Shown here piece after piece: positions 24,641-37,700 of a DNA stretch of 64,000 nucleotides (position 1 is the stretch's first letter; every line of letters starts with the position of its first letter). Both the position numbers and the translations under genes were made by a program. Source of the stretch: Symbiodinium natans (taxonomy: Eukaryota; Sar; Dinophyceae; Suessiales; Symbiodiniaceae); the NCBI GenBank assembly GCA_905221605.1, contig CAJNDS010001513.1, positions 723,610 to 787,609 on the forward strand, read 5' to 3'. The notes under the pieces are model-generated. The model saw only the letters and a list, made by a program, of their open reading frames with translations. It was not told where the DNA came from and made no database searches.

Positions 24641-27600
24641 TTGGGTTGGCCCCGCCCGAAGCCTTTCTAGATGCCAAGCTGAAAAGTTTAAATCTCCGGC
24701 CCCGAAACCGATCTAGTCCCAACCTTTGCCTGTGAAAATTTCACCGCTTTGGTTTTCTGGCTCGCTTAGTTTTCCCCCAATGTCGGTACTCTTCTCCTCG
24801 CCCGGTCTACTCCTCGCTCATCCCCAAAGTGCCCAACCCCAGAGTATCCCCCTAAAATAAAACCAGCCGCAGAGTGCCCCTGGAGTGAGTGCTCAACCTC
24901 ACAGAGTCCCCGAATTCCCAAGCCCAGAGTGTCCCTGGAGTGCCCAGCCCCAGAGTGTCGCTGGAGTGCCTAGCCCCAGAGTATCGCTACCCAGAGAGGG
25001 TGGGGATGTTCGAAGTAAATAATTTTCTCTGATTCGCTCCTCATGCCAACAAGCAGCCCCAACCCAGGCAGGCTTTGTGCAAAAGGGATAGGTTGCATCT
25101 CTCCCGTGCATTTGGCTATGAGCGTCATCAACAGAAACTGACTGCGAGAGCTGTGGGAAAGTGTTTTGGCTGTCAAGTTCATGATCGGTTCGCCCAAGGA
25201 TATGTGCAAGGAGTGTTTGGCTGGGAGCTGAGTTGCTGTGTCCTTCAGTCTTTGATGCGTGCCAGGCCGGAAATCCACGTCGTACGAAACACAAAACAAG
25301 AATGTGAAACAATGCTAAGTGTCAGGGTTGTTTACAGGTATCCCTGAACTACCGAAATGTTGTGCTGGAAAGTTCCATACGCCCAGAGGCCGCTACATCT
25401 TGAAGAAGGTCGGTGGCACTCGTGTGAGTCGCTTGTCTGGGATTTGGGGGCCATAGCCCTTTTTTGTGCAGGAAGTAAGGCTTAAGTTTAGACAAAGTAG
25501 GTGAGCTGTCAACTACGAAACTTGAGATTTGCTTGGCAAGGGTGAGTGAGTCCTGCGACGTTGCTTTGTGAATAAACATCTCGCCTTCTCCCCCACCCGC
25601 CCTTTCCGGTGCTGTGGCTGCATGTGTACTTGTTTTCAAAGACTGTATATTGCCCGGACTCATTCTGTCTGTCGAAGCTTCGGATGATCATGCGATTGAC
25701 AGCAAGCTCCAAGTGGAAACATTCGTCCACAGGTTACGATGTTGCTGTGGCCACGACACTGCCCGCATTCTTCTACGTCTGTGACAGCAGCTGGCCAGCA
25801 GGTTCAGACACCTGGGCGACTGATGTTCACAGCATTTTGCTGGGGCTAGCACGTTCTTCGTGATATTCTCTTGACAGACCCTTGTCCTAATGGACGCGTT
25901 GGCGTTTGCTCTCGAACTGAGGGCTTCACTTGTTGACCACACTGCAGCCGCGGGAGCAGTGGCGCCTAATTGCACATTACGCGGCCGTGCCCTGTCTCAC
26001 AACTTGCAACACCCGGAGTGCACCACCGGGAAGCCATTAGAACATCAGCCAGCTGTGCAGCCTTCGAAAGTCCACCAGTCTGAGGCCCTTAACGGTTTAG
26101 AGCCTTCCGTGCAACTCAGCGTTGCAGCGGGCTTCTGATGCTTCCCAGGTCATCCTCGGCTTCTTTCCCAGCCTTGTCCGGCTTGCACTTGACATGACAC
26201 TTCTCGCCGACTACCTCTTGCGAATCAGGCTCTGGCACCAGCTCTCAGAAGCCATGTAGCATGTTTCCATCCAATGTTGACTTATGGCCAAGCGCTGGGC
26301 AACATGTGCCGGCAGGATACCTTTGCCCACGAACCTTTGGGCATCTCGGACAGGAAAGCTCTTTTGCGTGATGTTGAGAGACCATGGGAGCTTCAACAGC
26401 GAGGTCATGCTACTGGCCACGGCGATTCTCACTGGCATCACCTTCCTGTGGCTGTTTTTGCGACTCAGCTCTTCCAGCAGATGATTTTGCCTGATTCAGT
26501 TGTGCCGGCTTGGCAAAGCGTTGCAGAAGGATTGTGCAAGCAGCGTAGGCAAAATGAATCAAACCTCTATAGGGAGAAGGGGAACTTCGCGGCAAAGGCG
26601 AAAAGCAAGAACAAATCGAAGTGCATGTGCGCAGTGGGAGTGTTGCACTCGGAGGTGAAGAATGAAGTGCTCGGCCAAGAACCATCTCAGTTTCAGCCCC
26701 TGATGAAAATGCGACCCCAAACCTAAGAACCCCGAAGCACTTCTTTGCTTCTTCTGTGGCTCAGAGCTTTCATGCGCCGTGGGCCGACCCGCCAAAGCCC
26801 TCGAGGGTTCCTTACACCATGGCCCTTAAAAACATCCTTCACGATGGAATGTTGAAGGGCCCGCCCTCCCCCTAACGGGCAAGAGAGAAGAATGTAGAGC
26901 AGCTCCCGCCTTGATACATGTCATCGTATGCTCGCAAGAAGACCCTCCAGTTGCTTGGGATGGCTTAGTGGGGATGTCACGGATCTCGCATGGTGCTAAG
27001 TTTTCTTGATCCGCGGGGCTTGGAGCGCTGGCAAGTTCGGTCTGACCAGTTTGACAAAGAACGTCTCTCGTGCTGGTGTCTCTAACCCTGTCGAAGCATT
27101 TCTGAAGTCATGCACAGAGGATCCAGCTCCAGCCACACAGAGAGCTCCAGGCAGCAACTTGTGCGTGACATCGCGAACTCAGTTCTAGCAAGAAAGCAGC
27201 TCTGCGTTTCTGAAACGTTTCTGAAAAGCACTTGACATTTTGGACACAAAAACGCATGACAACACGCTACACGGAGAGAAAACCGATCACAAACCTCCCT
27301 GGTCGCGCGCTTTGCGGTTGGTCTGTGCACTCGTCTGGGTCCCTGAGATTGAAATCGTCCTCCATCTTTTTGCCGCGCGCCTCGAAAGTTGAGATGTTGT
27401 CCGAGTTGCAGTCACGCTTGCAATAGTGTTTGGTGCGAGCTTTCCTTGTGCAATGTATTCGGTTCAGCGCAAGGTTGGACTACAGCTTATTTCACGACCA
27501 AGTCCTGTTCCAGATTCTGGTGAACTCAGCCAGCATCATTGCGACAGCCGGGCAGCTAAGAGGGGGTCCCTTCAGATTCTGACTGACCTCCATTTTGCCC

Positions 27601-30600
27601 GTCCTTGTCTCCTTTGGCAAACTCCCAAGAGGTCGGCTTGTACTACAGTGACCTAAGCGACTTGTGGACTCGACTGCGCCATGTCTGCAATGAAGCTCTG
27701 AAAGCGCTGAGGGCAGCTGTCGCCCAATGGTGCCAGCTCTTCGGGTCCTCGGGTCATCAGCGAAGTGCATTCTGCCACCTCAGCCCGGCAGGAAGCGCAG
27801 CAGGAAGCAACGCTTCGGGAGGATGAAGACGCGCCAATTGGCCGCAAATTGAGAGATTGAGACCGGGCAGCTTTGGAAATGTGGTGGCCCAGAAAAGGCA
27901 GAATAGCAATATGATGGCTCTACGAGCGGATACAAAGAACAGACACCGGAGGAGCAGTCGGGTCCACTTTGTACACGCAACAGACTTCACGACCGTGTTT
28001 CCATACATAAGTATACTTGCAGCACGTTACAAAGAAGCACACCAGTATACGTAGTGACAACTCAGGGTCTTAGGTTTGTCCGACATGTGAAGCCGTGTGC
28101 CCAAGCCGGCTCTGAAATTGGGTACCCACCATGCCCTTTTTCGAGGGAGGCTGTGAATGTTTCTCTGCTTCCTCGCTCTTAGGAACATTGGTCGCACACC
28201 TTTTTGAAGATCCATGTGAGATCCTTGATCACAGTTCCGAAAGAACTCTGTTGGAGCACTTTGCTATTGCCAAGGAAACGGGTGGAAACAATAGTACGAG
28301 CGCGTACTATGTACAGTTTCTTAACTTGTATATGGCTTTGTCCCTGCTCTTTTAAGTCCAAGAAATCCGAGGCAGAACCCTGCGGCCAAGCCGGCGTGAG
28401 TCCGGGGAATCAGGCCCGATCCCTGCAGGACACGGGGTAGGAACTATTCAAGCAGGTTTCTACTTGATTTGGCTGCGAAGTATCGGGACGACCTTGCTGT
28501 GGCCGTCCAAAGACTTTGCAGATGTTTGCAGCCTTTTTGAGAAGAGGGGTTCTTCAGACAACGGTTGGCCCTCAAATCCAGAGACCCACTTGGACACTGC
28601 CTCCCCGCCGTGATTGTGCTGATCTGGGAAGAGCTGCTCTTGCATCTGAATGACTGTTTCCCATATGAGGAATGCTACACAAAGGCAAGTCTTGGCACCT
28701 CGGCTGCCACTTCTACAAGCCCTTGGACAACGCCAAAAGCGTTCTCTGTCATGATACATGCTCTTCCCCTGGCGCACCAATGCCGCTTTGCACCAGCTGG
28801 CACCAAGCAAAAGATGCAGTTTACAAAGCAGTAGTTCGCTCGGTGTTTTTGCTCTCACATACTACTTCATTGCGATGGACTAGGGAAAGATATCCACATC
28901 ACGAACCACAAGCTCACTTGTGAAGCAAGATTACCTGGCTGGGCTGAACGAGCAGTGAGCGTGAGTTTAATTCTGTTCATGTGCCACTCACTTCGATCAC
29001 TCATTCCTTCAAGGTCATATCTTAGGTGAAAGGTTGGTCTAAAGAAGGAAGCGTGTACAGAAGCCGGTAGAGCCCTTAAAACACCTTTCATTTTGTTCAT
29101 GGGACGAGCACATGCGCGAAGCTTCCTGCGAGAACTCATATCAGCGCCTCGCGGTGACATTGTGCAAGAGATGTGGTGCTCATGTGCGTTGATGCGCATG
29201 GCGTGGAAACCTTCGACAAATTTGGGTCTTCAAGCTCATGGCTCTGATGATAGCTTCTTCTCTTGTATGCAACCTCCTGAGGCAGCCTGTTCCAGAGACT
29301 ACCCCAGAGTCGCCTCCGACTTCCCCGAAGCCCAAGCGAGTGACATTCGGGAAGACCGTGCCGGCCCTCGAGACCCCTGGCGAAGACACGAAGTACATCT
29401 CACACCGGGCATTTGTGATGGTGTCTACACCGTCACACCGTCTACGCCTTCAGCACGTGACGTGCTTGTTTTACCCCCAGCAGTTCATCTCAGGACTGCG
29501 GTGCTTCCGGGCGCTCCTATGCATGAATGAGCGCGCAAAGCAGGCCTGTGAGCGCAGCTGTTGCCTTGGGTTTGTCATGCCCCCCAAACTCGACGTCTGC
29601 TCGTTTTCTTTGTTTGATCTTTTTGTGGAGGCTGCCAGCTGATCCGCGCGGATCAGTTCTCGTGGTGGTGAAATTCAGGATTCGCACGATAGACGTGTTG
29701 GAACCTAGGTCGTGGACCCTGAGAAAGAAAACCTTTTCCAGGATCCCTCACCCTGTCAACTACTCTTTGTACTTTAGGCAGGTCGCCCTCGCCGACCGTG
29801 GCTTTGTGTGGTTGCAGTGACCCTGCTTGTGCTATGAGCTCGTCTGCAGCAGAACCCTGAAGAAGCCCTGAATCCCAAACCCTGAAAAAACCCCTAAGCC
29901 CTCAAACGCTAAGAGCACAGGGCGTTGGCCAGTGCTGAGCAGAAGCTGCTTCCGATCGAGCTAGGGTCGCACCTGCCAGTGGCCATGCCTGGACTAAGTC
30001 CGAGTGTCATGGCCTTCCGCTATTTGCCCCATGGTTTACCTCCATGCATCTCCATGCCATCCCTGAAAGTCTTCTGAATCTGGCATGTGTAGAACATGCG
30101 GTCGCGCATCAGCAGGCCTTTGAGGCTATCTGTTCTTCCCTAGTGCTGGGGCCAGGAAACGGAGATACGCTGGCAGGAAAGACGAGCAAGGGGTCGGAAG
30201 TTCAAGCGCGTCGCCTTGAATGAAAAGGGGCCTTCTGAGGCATGAGACACCCCGAGGAGAAGCAGCGTATCTTCGTGGGCGTAGATCTTCTAAGGTGCCC
30301 GAACATCGAAGTTGTCCACATCCTGAATCCATCTTCTTGCCGCAGTGAGGCATCGCTGCCTGCAACAGCTGTCCTGGATCCTTCGATGGGAAGGCTCCGA
30401 TGGGTAGATGCTCCTAACTGACGGCAGAATGGGCAAGCTCCTGTTCCAGACAGACACTCACGCTGTTTCTGCAGAGCGTCAGTGACTCGCATTGGCTAAT
30501 CATTGGCCTTTTGTTTGTATTGTTGGTACCAGTAAGGGTTCTGGGGTTGCGGCATTCCAGTTGAAGTGCTGTGTAACAAACCCTTGTCCAGCCAGCGTGG

Positions 30601-31735
30601 CCCAACATCACACGAGAACAATGTCTTGCTTCAAGTGCCGGCTGTCAGGCCGCCTGAGGAGCCCGTGCTGCCTCTGTATGGCCATAGCCCAGCAGGCTCG
30701 GCTCACAGGGCAAGCCCCGTTACAGCCTGCGACACGCGCGGCGGGTTTCCATGTCCTAAACCTCCAGAGCAAACACAGGGAGCAGCTACGGCGCCGGCTA
30801 CCCGGGGGCGTGCCGCACATTTTTTTCGCTTCTGAGCTGCTTGTGAAAGCCTGCTTATGCTCCAAGTGAGTCATATTCATTCAGAAATCAGAAGGCGCAC
30901 GAGTGTCGTGAGCTCCCATTCTTTCACGCAATGCAGCTTAAGTAGCAGACCAGGGTTGGAGATCGCAGGTACCCAAGCGACATTCTGCAAAGCTGGAACG
31001 CTTCAGCACAGGCGGAGCTTGAGGATAAGATGCCAGTGTGGAGAAGTACAAAGACAGCATGCCTCGCATCGAGGATGCTCTGGCGGGGTCGACGATTTCG
31101 GGTCCTTGCCCCTTATTCTCGTCCCCAGGCGAGCGCAATCACAGCCTGCACGTGCGACTAATGTTCTTGGAGTTGGCGACGACTGCAGCGATTATCAGAC
31201 GAATGAAATGAAAGCCACCAGGGGCTGTCGCCAGGTCCGATGACGCAACTGCAGACCCCAGTTTCGACCATGGGGTCAGCTTGCTCAGATGTTACTGCAC
31301 CTGCAGATCTTGCAGTCATGCAGATGTGAGCTGAAGCGACGACAGAGCTGAGGTCTCGGGCAGGGGACAACCTGCAGGCGGACGGTTCCGGAGAGCGCGA
31401 TGAAAGCTAACGCGACCCGCCTCGGCTTGGGCCTGCGAAGCAGGTGTGAAGGGGGGAAGGTGCTGTTAGAAAAGGCACTGGTGGCTCAGGGGCAGGTTGG
31501 GGGGGGGGTTTGGGGGGAGGTGCAGGGTGGCGGAAATTGGTGTCCGCCCCCTATGGCGGGGCTTAAATGCCCCCTGGTCTTGATCGTCCGCTCCCGGACA
31601 CCTGCCAGCTAGGGGGGGTACTCATTCCAGGCCAAGATGTACCACATGAAGGGTTGCAATCCGAACGCTCCCCATACACCTGCGGCCCGAGGCCTGGGCG
31701 GATTTGGGCAGCGGATTGCACTTCTCAGATGTCAG
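24641..31735. other. Gene-poor unique sequence
   Basis: About 7 kb with no confidently assignable product. A short GAGTGTCCCTGGAGTGCCCAG-type repeat occurs near 24.83-24.98 kb. Frames of 130-150 codons (for example 26274-26726 and 29093-29530) overlap others on both strands. One exon-like segment at 29.30 kb is listed separately. The 3' end may hold the unidentified 5' exons of the alveolin gene; near 31.05 kb a VEKYKDSMPRIED frame is vaguely alveolin-like but too weak to call. Confidence 0.4.
29297..29391 (+). CDS. Pro-rich exon candidate
   Basis: After a GTTCCAG acceptor the frame reads ETTPESPPTSPKPKRVTFGK and then a short acidic stretch, TVPALETPGEDTK. The codon order is protein-like and the segment resembles a disordered linker with a basic KPKRVTF patch. 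No neighbouring exon could be joined. Function unknown. Confidence 0.25.
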
Positions 31736-34712
31736 GTGCAGAATGACATCCTCATAGAGGTGCCGCAGGCCATTGTCAAGGAGCGCCTCGTTGAGGCGCC
31801 TTGCAGAACAAGAATATTTGAAATGATTGCAGAGCTATCTTCATAGCGATATGAAGGAGTCTGCTTCTCTACAAGTGTCTTCCCAGGTACCGACCGTCTG
31901 CACGCAGGAGGTTGTTCGGGCTGTGCCGAAGGTCGAGGCTCCGTGTGAGGGTGTTTTCGAGGGGAGGGTTTCAACGAGTTTTCGGGCATGCTGCGCAGGT
32001 GCATGAAATCATCAAAGAGGTGCCAAAGATAGAGTACCAGGCGCGCGGGGCAGCTTGCACGCTGAAAACTCGACCATGCGGAGAAAACTACTCCAAGCCC
32101 AAAGCCCCCTAAAATCCCGCACCCTAAAGCACCAGACCTGCTGGGAGATTATGAAAAATGGGGACTCCAAAAATAGACCCCAAATAGTCGGATTCCCTTT
32201 ATGAGAAGGACCCCAAGAAGGTACCCCTAAGTTCGGAAACCCCCTGTTGCACTGATTGGTGACCCAGGTTTCCGAGCGGATAGTTGAAGTGCCGGAGGCC
32301 GGAATCGTCCGAAGTTCACCCCACCTCTGTCTGCCTAGCTGCGCCATGTTCGAGGAAACGAATTCTCTCAGGTAGACAGCCCCTCTCAGGGGACAGAAGC
32401 TGTTTTTTTTTTTGACTAGGTCCGCTATGTGGAGAGGATCGTGGAGGTGCCGGAAGTGCACACTCAAGAGGTTGTCCTTGCCTTGGCTCAGCTCATCTGC
32501 TGCCGCAGACGTCCCCACGTGGGTTGCTTCCGAGGTAAGAACGATCCCCAAGATAGAGGTTCAAGAAGTTGCAATGACCTCAGCAGCCTGAGAGACTGCA
32601 CACGAAGGGCCTTCTTACTTGACTAGAGCTGTGTGAACAAAGCAAGTTAGCTCTCTTTTCAAGGACGATAGCTGTCTAGCTTCAGCAGAGTTCTCTGCCT
32701 GACTGAAGCGGCCAGCAGCCAAGGTCAAGACTGTGCCGAAAGTTCAGGCAGAAGAGCTTACTATTCTCATCGTGAGTGGTTGCAGCACCATGTGCATGTT
32801 GGCGAATGTTTCCACTGTCTTTGCCCTGAGCTTATGATGTCCTATTGTACGCATACACAAATTGCAGGTGCAGGTTCAGGAGAGGATCATCGAGGCGTCG
32901 CTGCATGAGCTAACAAGACAAAGTCTAGTGGCAGCCTGCGCGTCAAGTTTGGTAGAAGCCATTCTTTCGAGTTCCATCGCCAAAGTACAGGTGCCAAAGG
33001 TTTGCACTGTGGAGAAGGTGGTCGAAGTGCCTCAGGTTCAGATTCAGGAGGCCTGGCTTCAAACTGTGCTACGCGTCCCAACAGAGTTCCCCTTGCATCT
33101 GGCAATGGAAATCCAAGTTAAGCAGATACTTCTTGCATTGTTCAGGTCGTTCGAACAGTGCCTCGCCTGGAGGCCTGCTCCCAACAGGGATAGCAGAGGG
33201 GGCATCCGGAGACGGGACAGATGCTCTAATCCTTTTTCGTAGCTGCGGGTCTTGGTGCCTCCTTGGCGCCTTTCGATTGCAGGTTCAGGAAGTGATCCGC
33301 GAGGTGCCAAAGGTGGAGGCCGCTAGTGGTGCCAGTCAGCCGTCTCGCTCGGCTCGGATCACGCTTCGCCTCATGGCAAACTTGAACAGGTTCGAACGGT
33401 TGAGAAACTGGTGGAGGTACCGCAGGCCCCTTGCAGGAGTATTGAGCGATCTTGGACTTCCCTGCGGTTGAATGTCCAAACGCATCCGCCGCTTGATGCG
33501 AGGGCTTAGGCTTAGGCTTAAGCTTAGGCTTTGCGGTGTACGGCCTGCAGCCAGGAGGCTAACCACTTCATCGCAGAATCATTGTACAGTCAGACCACAA
33601 GGGAATGAACACTTTTAGCGGTGAGAGCATGAGCTGCAATGACATGGGCCGACACCACTGCCCACCTGCAAGGTTGCACTGGTGGACAAGTTTGTAGAAG
33701 TGCCGCAGGCCATTTGTAGATGCCCGAACGCTGGAAATGAAAGATCGGTTTCCGGACAAGTAGTTCGCCTCGTAGCCGGATGTCATCTGACACATGGGTG
33801 CCCACATGTTGAAGTTCGTGTGTGCTCAGCGTGTTCTTGTCCCTTCCAGGTGCAGGTGCAGGAAGTAGTCCGGCACGTGCCGAAGTTGGAGGTGCATGAG
33901 GTGCGTTTTGCCTTTCTACGACAAAACGGAGTGAAGTAAACGAGAGCTTTGGACATGATGGACATGACATGACATGACTGTTTCAGGGCTTCTTCACAAG
34001 GGGTCCGTATAAGGTATTCCCAAGTGTACGCTGTCGGTCACCAGCTCACAGGTAAGTGAAAATCTGTTGCAGTCCCTGATTCATCATTCTCTTGAATGTT
34101 CTCGGCCGCGTGCGAAAGCTGCAGGTTGTTCGGGAAGTGCCCAAGATTCACATGGAGTACCGGGAGAGGACAGCAAATCAGTGCTTGTGGCTAGAGACTT
34201 TGCTACCCTCCGTAGCGACATGTACACCAGTCGACCTACCCCGTTTGTGGACAGTTCGCAGCGCGCCCGGCAAAGCTGCGAGATGCCTGCGGCATGCATC
34301 CTGGTCCCAGGATTGTGGAGGTTCCCCAGGTGCACTTGCAGGACGCGGCAAAGGGGAGAGAAAGTAAGAGACTTCTGAGATGCCTCTTGCAGCAGTTGCT
34401 GTGAAGTGCTGTCAAAAAAAGGGTGGTCTAGCTTAGACACAGGAGCGACTGGTCGAAGCACAGCGCTAAGTTCGGTGCTAGTAGAGTGCAGCTATGGGCA
34501 TGACACACCATGCATGACCATGAGAACTCTTAATTTTTCCTGTCAGACACTGTCAGCTACGTGAGCTTCTGTTGGATAAAGTGAGGGCTAGTGACCGCGG
34601 GACTTTCAGCTCACAGTTGTCAAGTCAGCCATCTTAACGTTAAGCTTGACTTGAGGTGCCGAAGGTTCAAGTCCAGGAGGTCGTGCGCACTGTTCCGAAG
34701 GTTGAAATTCAG
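31736..34712 (+). CDS. Alveolin exons 1-17 (AABB-ordered cluster)
   Basis: Exons by my reading: 31736-31795, 31887-31937, 31999-32040, 32268-32297, 32420-32470, 32535-32567, 32724-32747, 32868-32894, 32991-33050, 33146-33172, 33283-33318, 33390-33425, 33673-33708, 33850-33900, 34125-34157, 34311-34349, 34656-34712. Examples are VRYVERIVEVPEVHTQE (exon 5), VPKVCTVEKVVEVPQVQIQE (exon 9), VQEVIREVPKVE (exon 11) and VQVQEVVRHVPKLEVHE (exon 14). Up to exon 15, exons of the EKIVEVPQ type and of the VRHVPK type alternate two by two. Introns are about 60-360 bp. Exon 16 is in a different phase and is less certain. Confidence 0.82.
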
Positions 34713-37700
34713 AGTCTCGGCTTTTTGGTTCCGTTTTGGGTCCTGAAGTTGGGGGCCCGACGCTCTTATGATATCATCGTGGCCCGAACAAACTCCATGA
34801 TTGGGAGAGCTATCTAGCCACCTCTGCTTCAGGGCAGTGCATGAGTTGAGACTACCAAATTTCAAAGCCCGATGGTGATCATGATATCATTATGATATTT
34901 CATCTTTAGGTTATACTTTTTTATAATGTTATACATTATTGTTCGATGATTAGATGATTAAATGAGATTATTAGATGATTAGATGAGTAGGTTATTGGAT
35001 TATTAGATTTTGATATTGATACGTTGTTATACTATTATAGTGTTATATTAGTATATTAGCATTTTAGTATATTAGTATATTAGTATATGTGTATATTCGT
35101 ATATTCGTATATTCGTATGTTGGTATATTAGTATATGAGTATTTTCCTACATTAGAATATTCGTTTTTTGGTATACTAGTACTGTTACATTGCAGTATGC
35201 GTATATGGTTCTACTATGATACTACTTTCTTAGTATACACTAAGATATTAGGCTATAGTGATTACTATCGACTGTATCATTTTTTATTTGCATCACTATA
35301 TTCGTATTCGCATTTTCTTATTGTATCACTGTATTGGTATTCTTATGCTCTCTTTTTCTCTCTCAGATGCTAGTCCCCCTGGGAGCCGGAGAGCTCAGGA
35401 CTGTGGACCGCGTGGTCGAGGCACGGCGCCGCTGCATCACTTCTGAAGTCATTCTGGTTTAGGGTTGAGGGTTTAGGTTTAGGGTTTAGGGTCTAGGGTT
35501 TAGGGTTTAGGTTGGGGTTTAGGGTTCTCGAGTTTTGTTCCTCGCAGCTGGCATCTCTGTTTTCGTGCAGCGCGATCTAGCCGGGCTTAGCCGGAAGGAG
35601 CCGCGCCACACACTGCGTCGGCCACACCTATCCCAACACCCCGTAGCCTAAGGCAGGACCCCTATAAAATAGACCCTCAAATAACGAGGACCTCTTGAAG
35701 GATCTGTTTTTGTTTGAAGTTTACCTTCGGCAAGGTGCCCCAGGTCCAGCTTGTTGAGAAGCTGGTGGAGGCATATGGGCCTCCCCCATAAGTCCCAAGC
35801 CCTGGCCTTTTTTGGACGCAGGGCTTTCGGATTTCGGCGGGTGGAGGGCATTCTTCGCAGGTGAAGCCAGGTTATAATTGCGATCTCGCATATTGCAGTC
35901 TTGTCATGGCGATGTGGCAAAGGTGCCCAAAGTCCAGATTCAAGAGCGGCTTCATCACGTTCCGAAGCGACTGTGGCACGCATTATGTTGCTACCATGAT
36001 GCCTTGAGGTTTCCTCATGCGACATGACGTGCACTACTTACAAACACAGCATGTATCAAGGGGCAGGGAGAGCGATTGCCACACAAGCCATTCGTATCCT
36101 CATACGCCATTCGTATATTCCTCATACCACAATGGAAGTCTCAGAATTGGAGTCACAAGACTGTGCAAGAAACAAGTTCGATTGGACAGTATTTGGGTGT
36201 TCTCGATGCCCCTTCTACCACCCTGCTAGGATCCACACGCAAGTCGTCGAGAAGCTGGTTGAAGTACCTCAGGCACGGGGTGTTTCCTTGAGTTTTGTTG
36301 GTTGCTGGCACTTTCTTGGTTATGGCGGCTTTTGGATTGCGAGAGGAGGTTGGCGCTGAAGCCTTGTTCAAAGCATCTTGTTGGGTGACAAGGTTTGGTC
36401 AATCATGATGTGAGTTGCATCTGCAGTGACCAGATGCACTGGTGATAGGACTTTCCTCTGCCGTTCCGTGGCTTGTGATGTGGCTTTCACATGCCATGCT
36501 CTTGGTCTTACTGTCCCCCTTGCCTAGCCTGAAGCAGGTGCAGTTCGTCGACAAGATTGTTGAGGCAAGGCTGCAGACGATGGATAGCTGAGGCGAGTTG
36601 GCTTCATGATTGGCCCGCCAGGTGCCGCAGGTGCAAGTCCAGGAAGTGGTGAGGTGCGCGCGCTTTGCGCACTAGACAAGTCTGAGGTTTGTTTGTGGTT
36701 CTGGGGGTCTCGTGGTTCGCGGAACTAAGATGAATTCAGAAGAAAGGCACATTCATTCAAGACCTTTACCACCATTCCCCTCGTGTCGATCTGGCGTCGC
36801 AGGCATGTGCCAAAGATCGAGACACAGGCCTGCGTGCACTTAGTCGCTTACTCGGCAGAGAGGCTTGCACAGTTAGCTGCACGTGCTGGCCACAGATCTT
36901 TGAATGCACTCGGCAGTAGGTTCCTGACAGCTTCTGGACAGCATAACAGCCAAGCCATGAAGGAGATTGTCCGCACAGTGCCGAAGATCGAAGTCAGAAC
37001 AGCAGCCATCTCAGCGGTTCGAACTGTGAGTTGTACAGATGTTATACAGTAAGCTTCCACGAGTACTGCAGATGAAAGTCAAAGACGTGTGTGAAGGGCG
37101 GTCACTTCTTAGCTGTATGCATCTTTATACACAGCACTGCCGCAAGGTGGAGAAGATCGTGGAGGTCCCACAAGTTCAGTACGTCGAGAAGATCGTGGAA
37201 GTGCCGGAAGTGCGCATCCAGGAGGCCAACTTATTAATTACTATTGATATTATTTACTATTATTATTATCACTATTATCACAATGATCACTATGATCACT
37301 ATCATTATTACTATTATTACCATTTTGACTATCATTATTATTATTATTATTACTACTTTTATTACTATGATTGCTATTACTTTCATAATTATGATTACAT
37401 TATTATGATTTTTGCTATTCTTACCATTATTACTTTTATTTTTATTATTACCATTATTATTATTCTTATTATTATTGCTATTATTACAATTATTATTATT
37501 ATTACAATTATTACCATTATTATACTTATTACTATTGTTATCACTATTATTATTATTACGATTATACTAGTATTATTAGTACTATTATACTAATTACTAA
37601 TTATTACTATTTATTAATTGTTTATTAACTATTATAATTATATTATTACTATGTATTACTAATCATAACTATACTATTTACTAGTATTACTATTATTACG

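Noticed and set aside
24830-24985. Regularly spaced GAGTGTCCC/GAGTGCCC words as a CRISPR-like array
   Set aside because: Units are 15-25 bp apart, degenerate and contiguous, with no spacers of constant length; a simple tandem repeat in a eukaryotic genome.
30990-31075. VEKYKDSMPRIED as a possible first alveolin exon
   Set aside because: Shares only VEK and a Pro-x-I-E with the repeats, and lacks the AG/GTN start and the GAG/GC end of the other exons.
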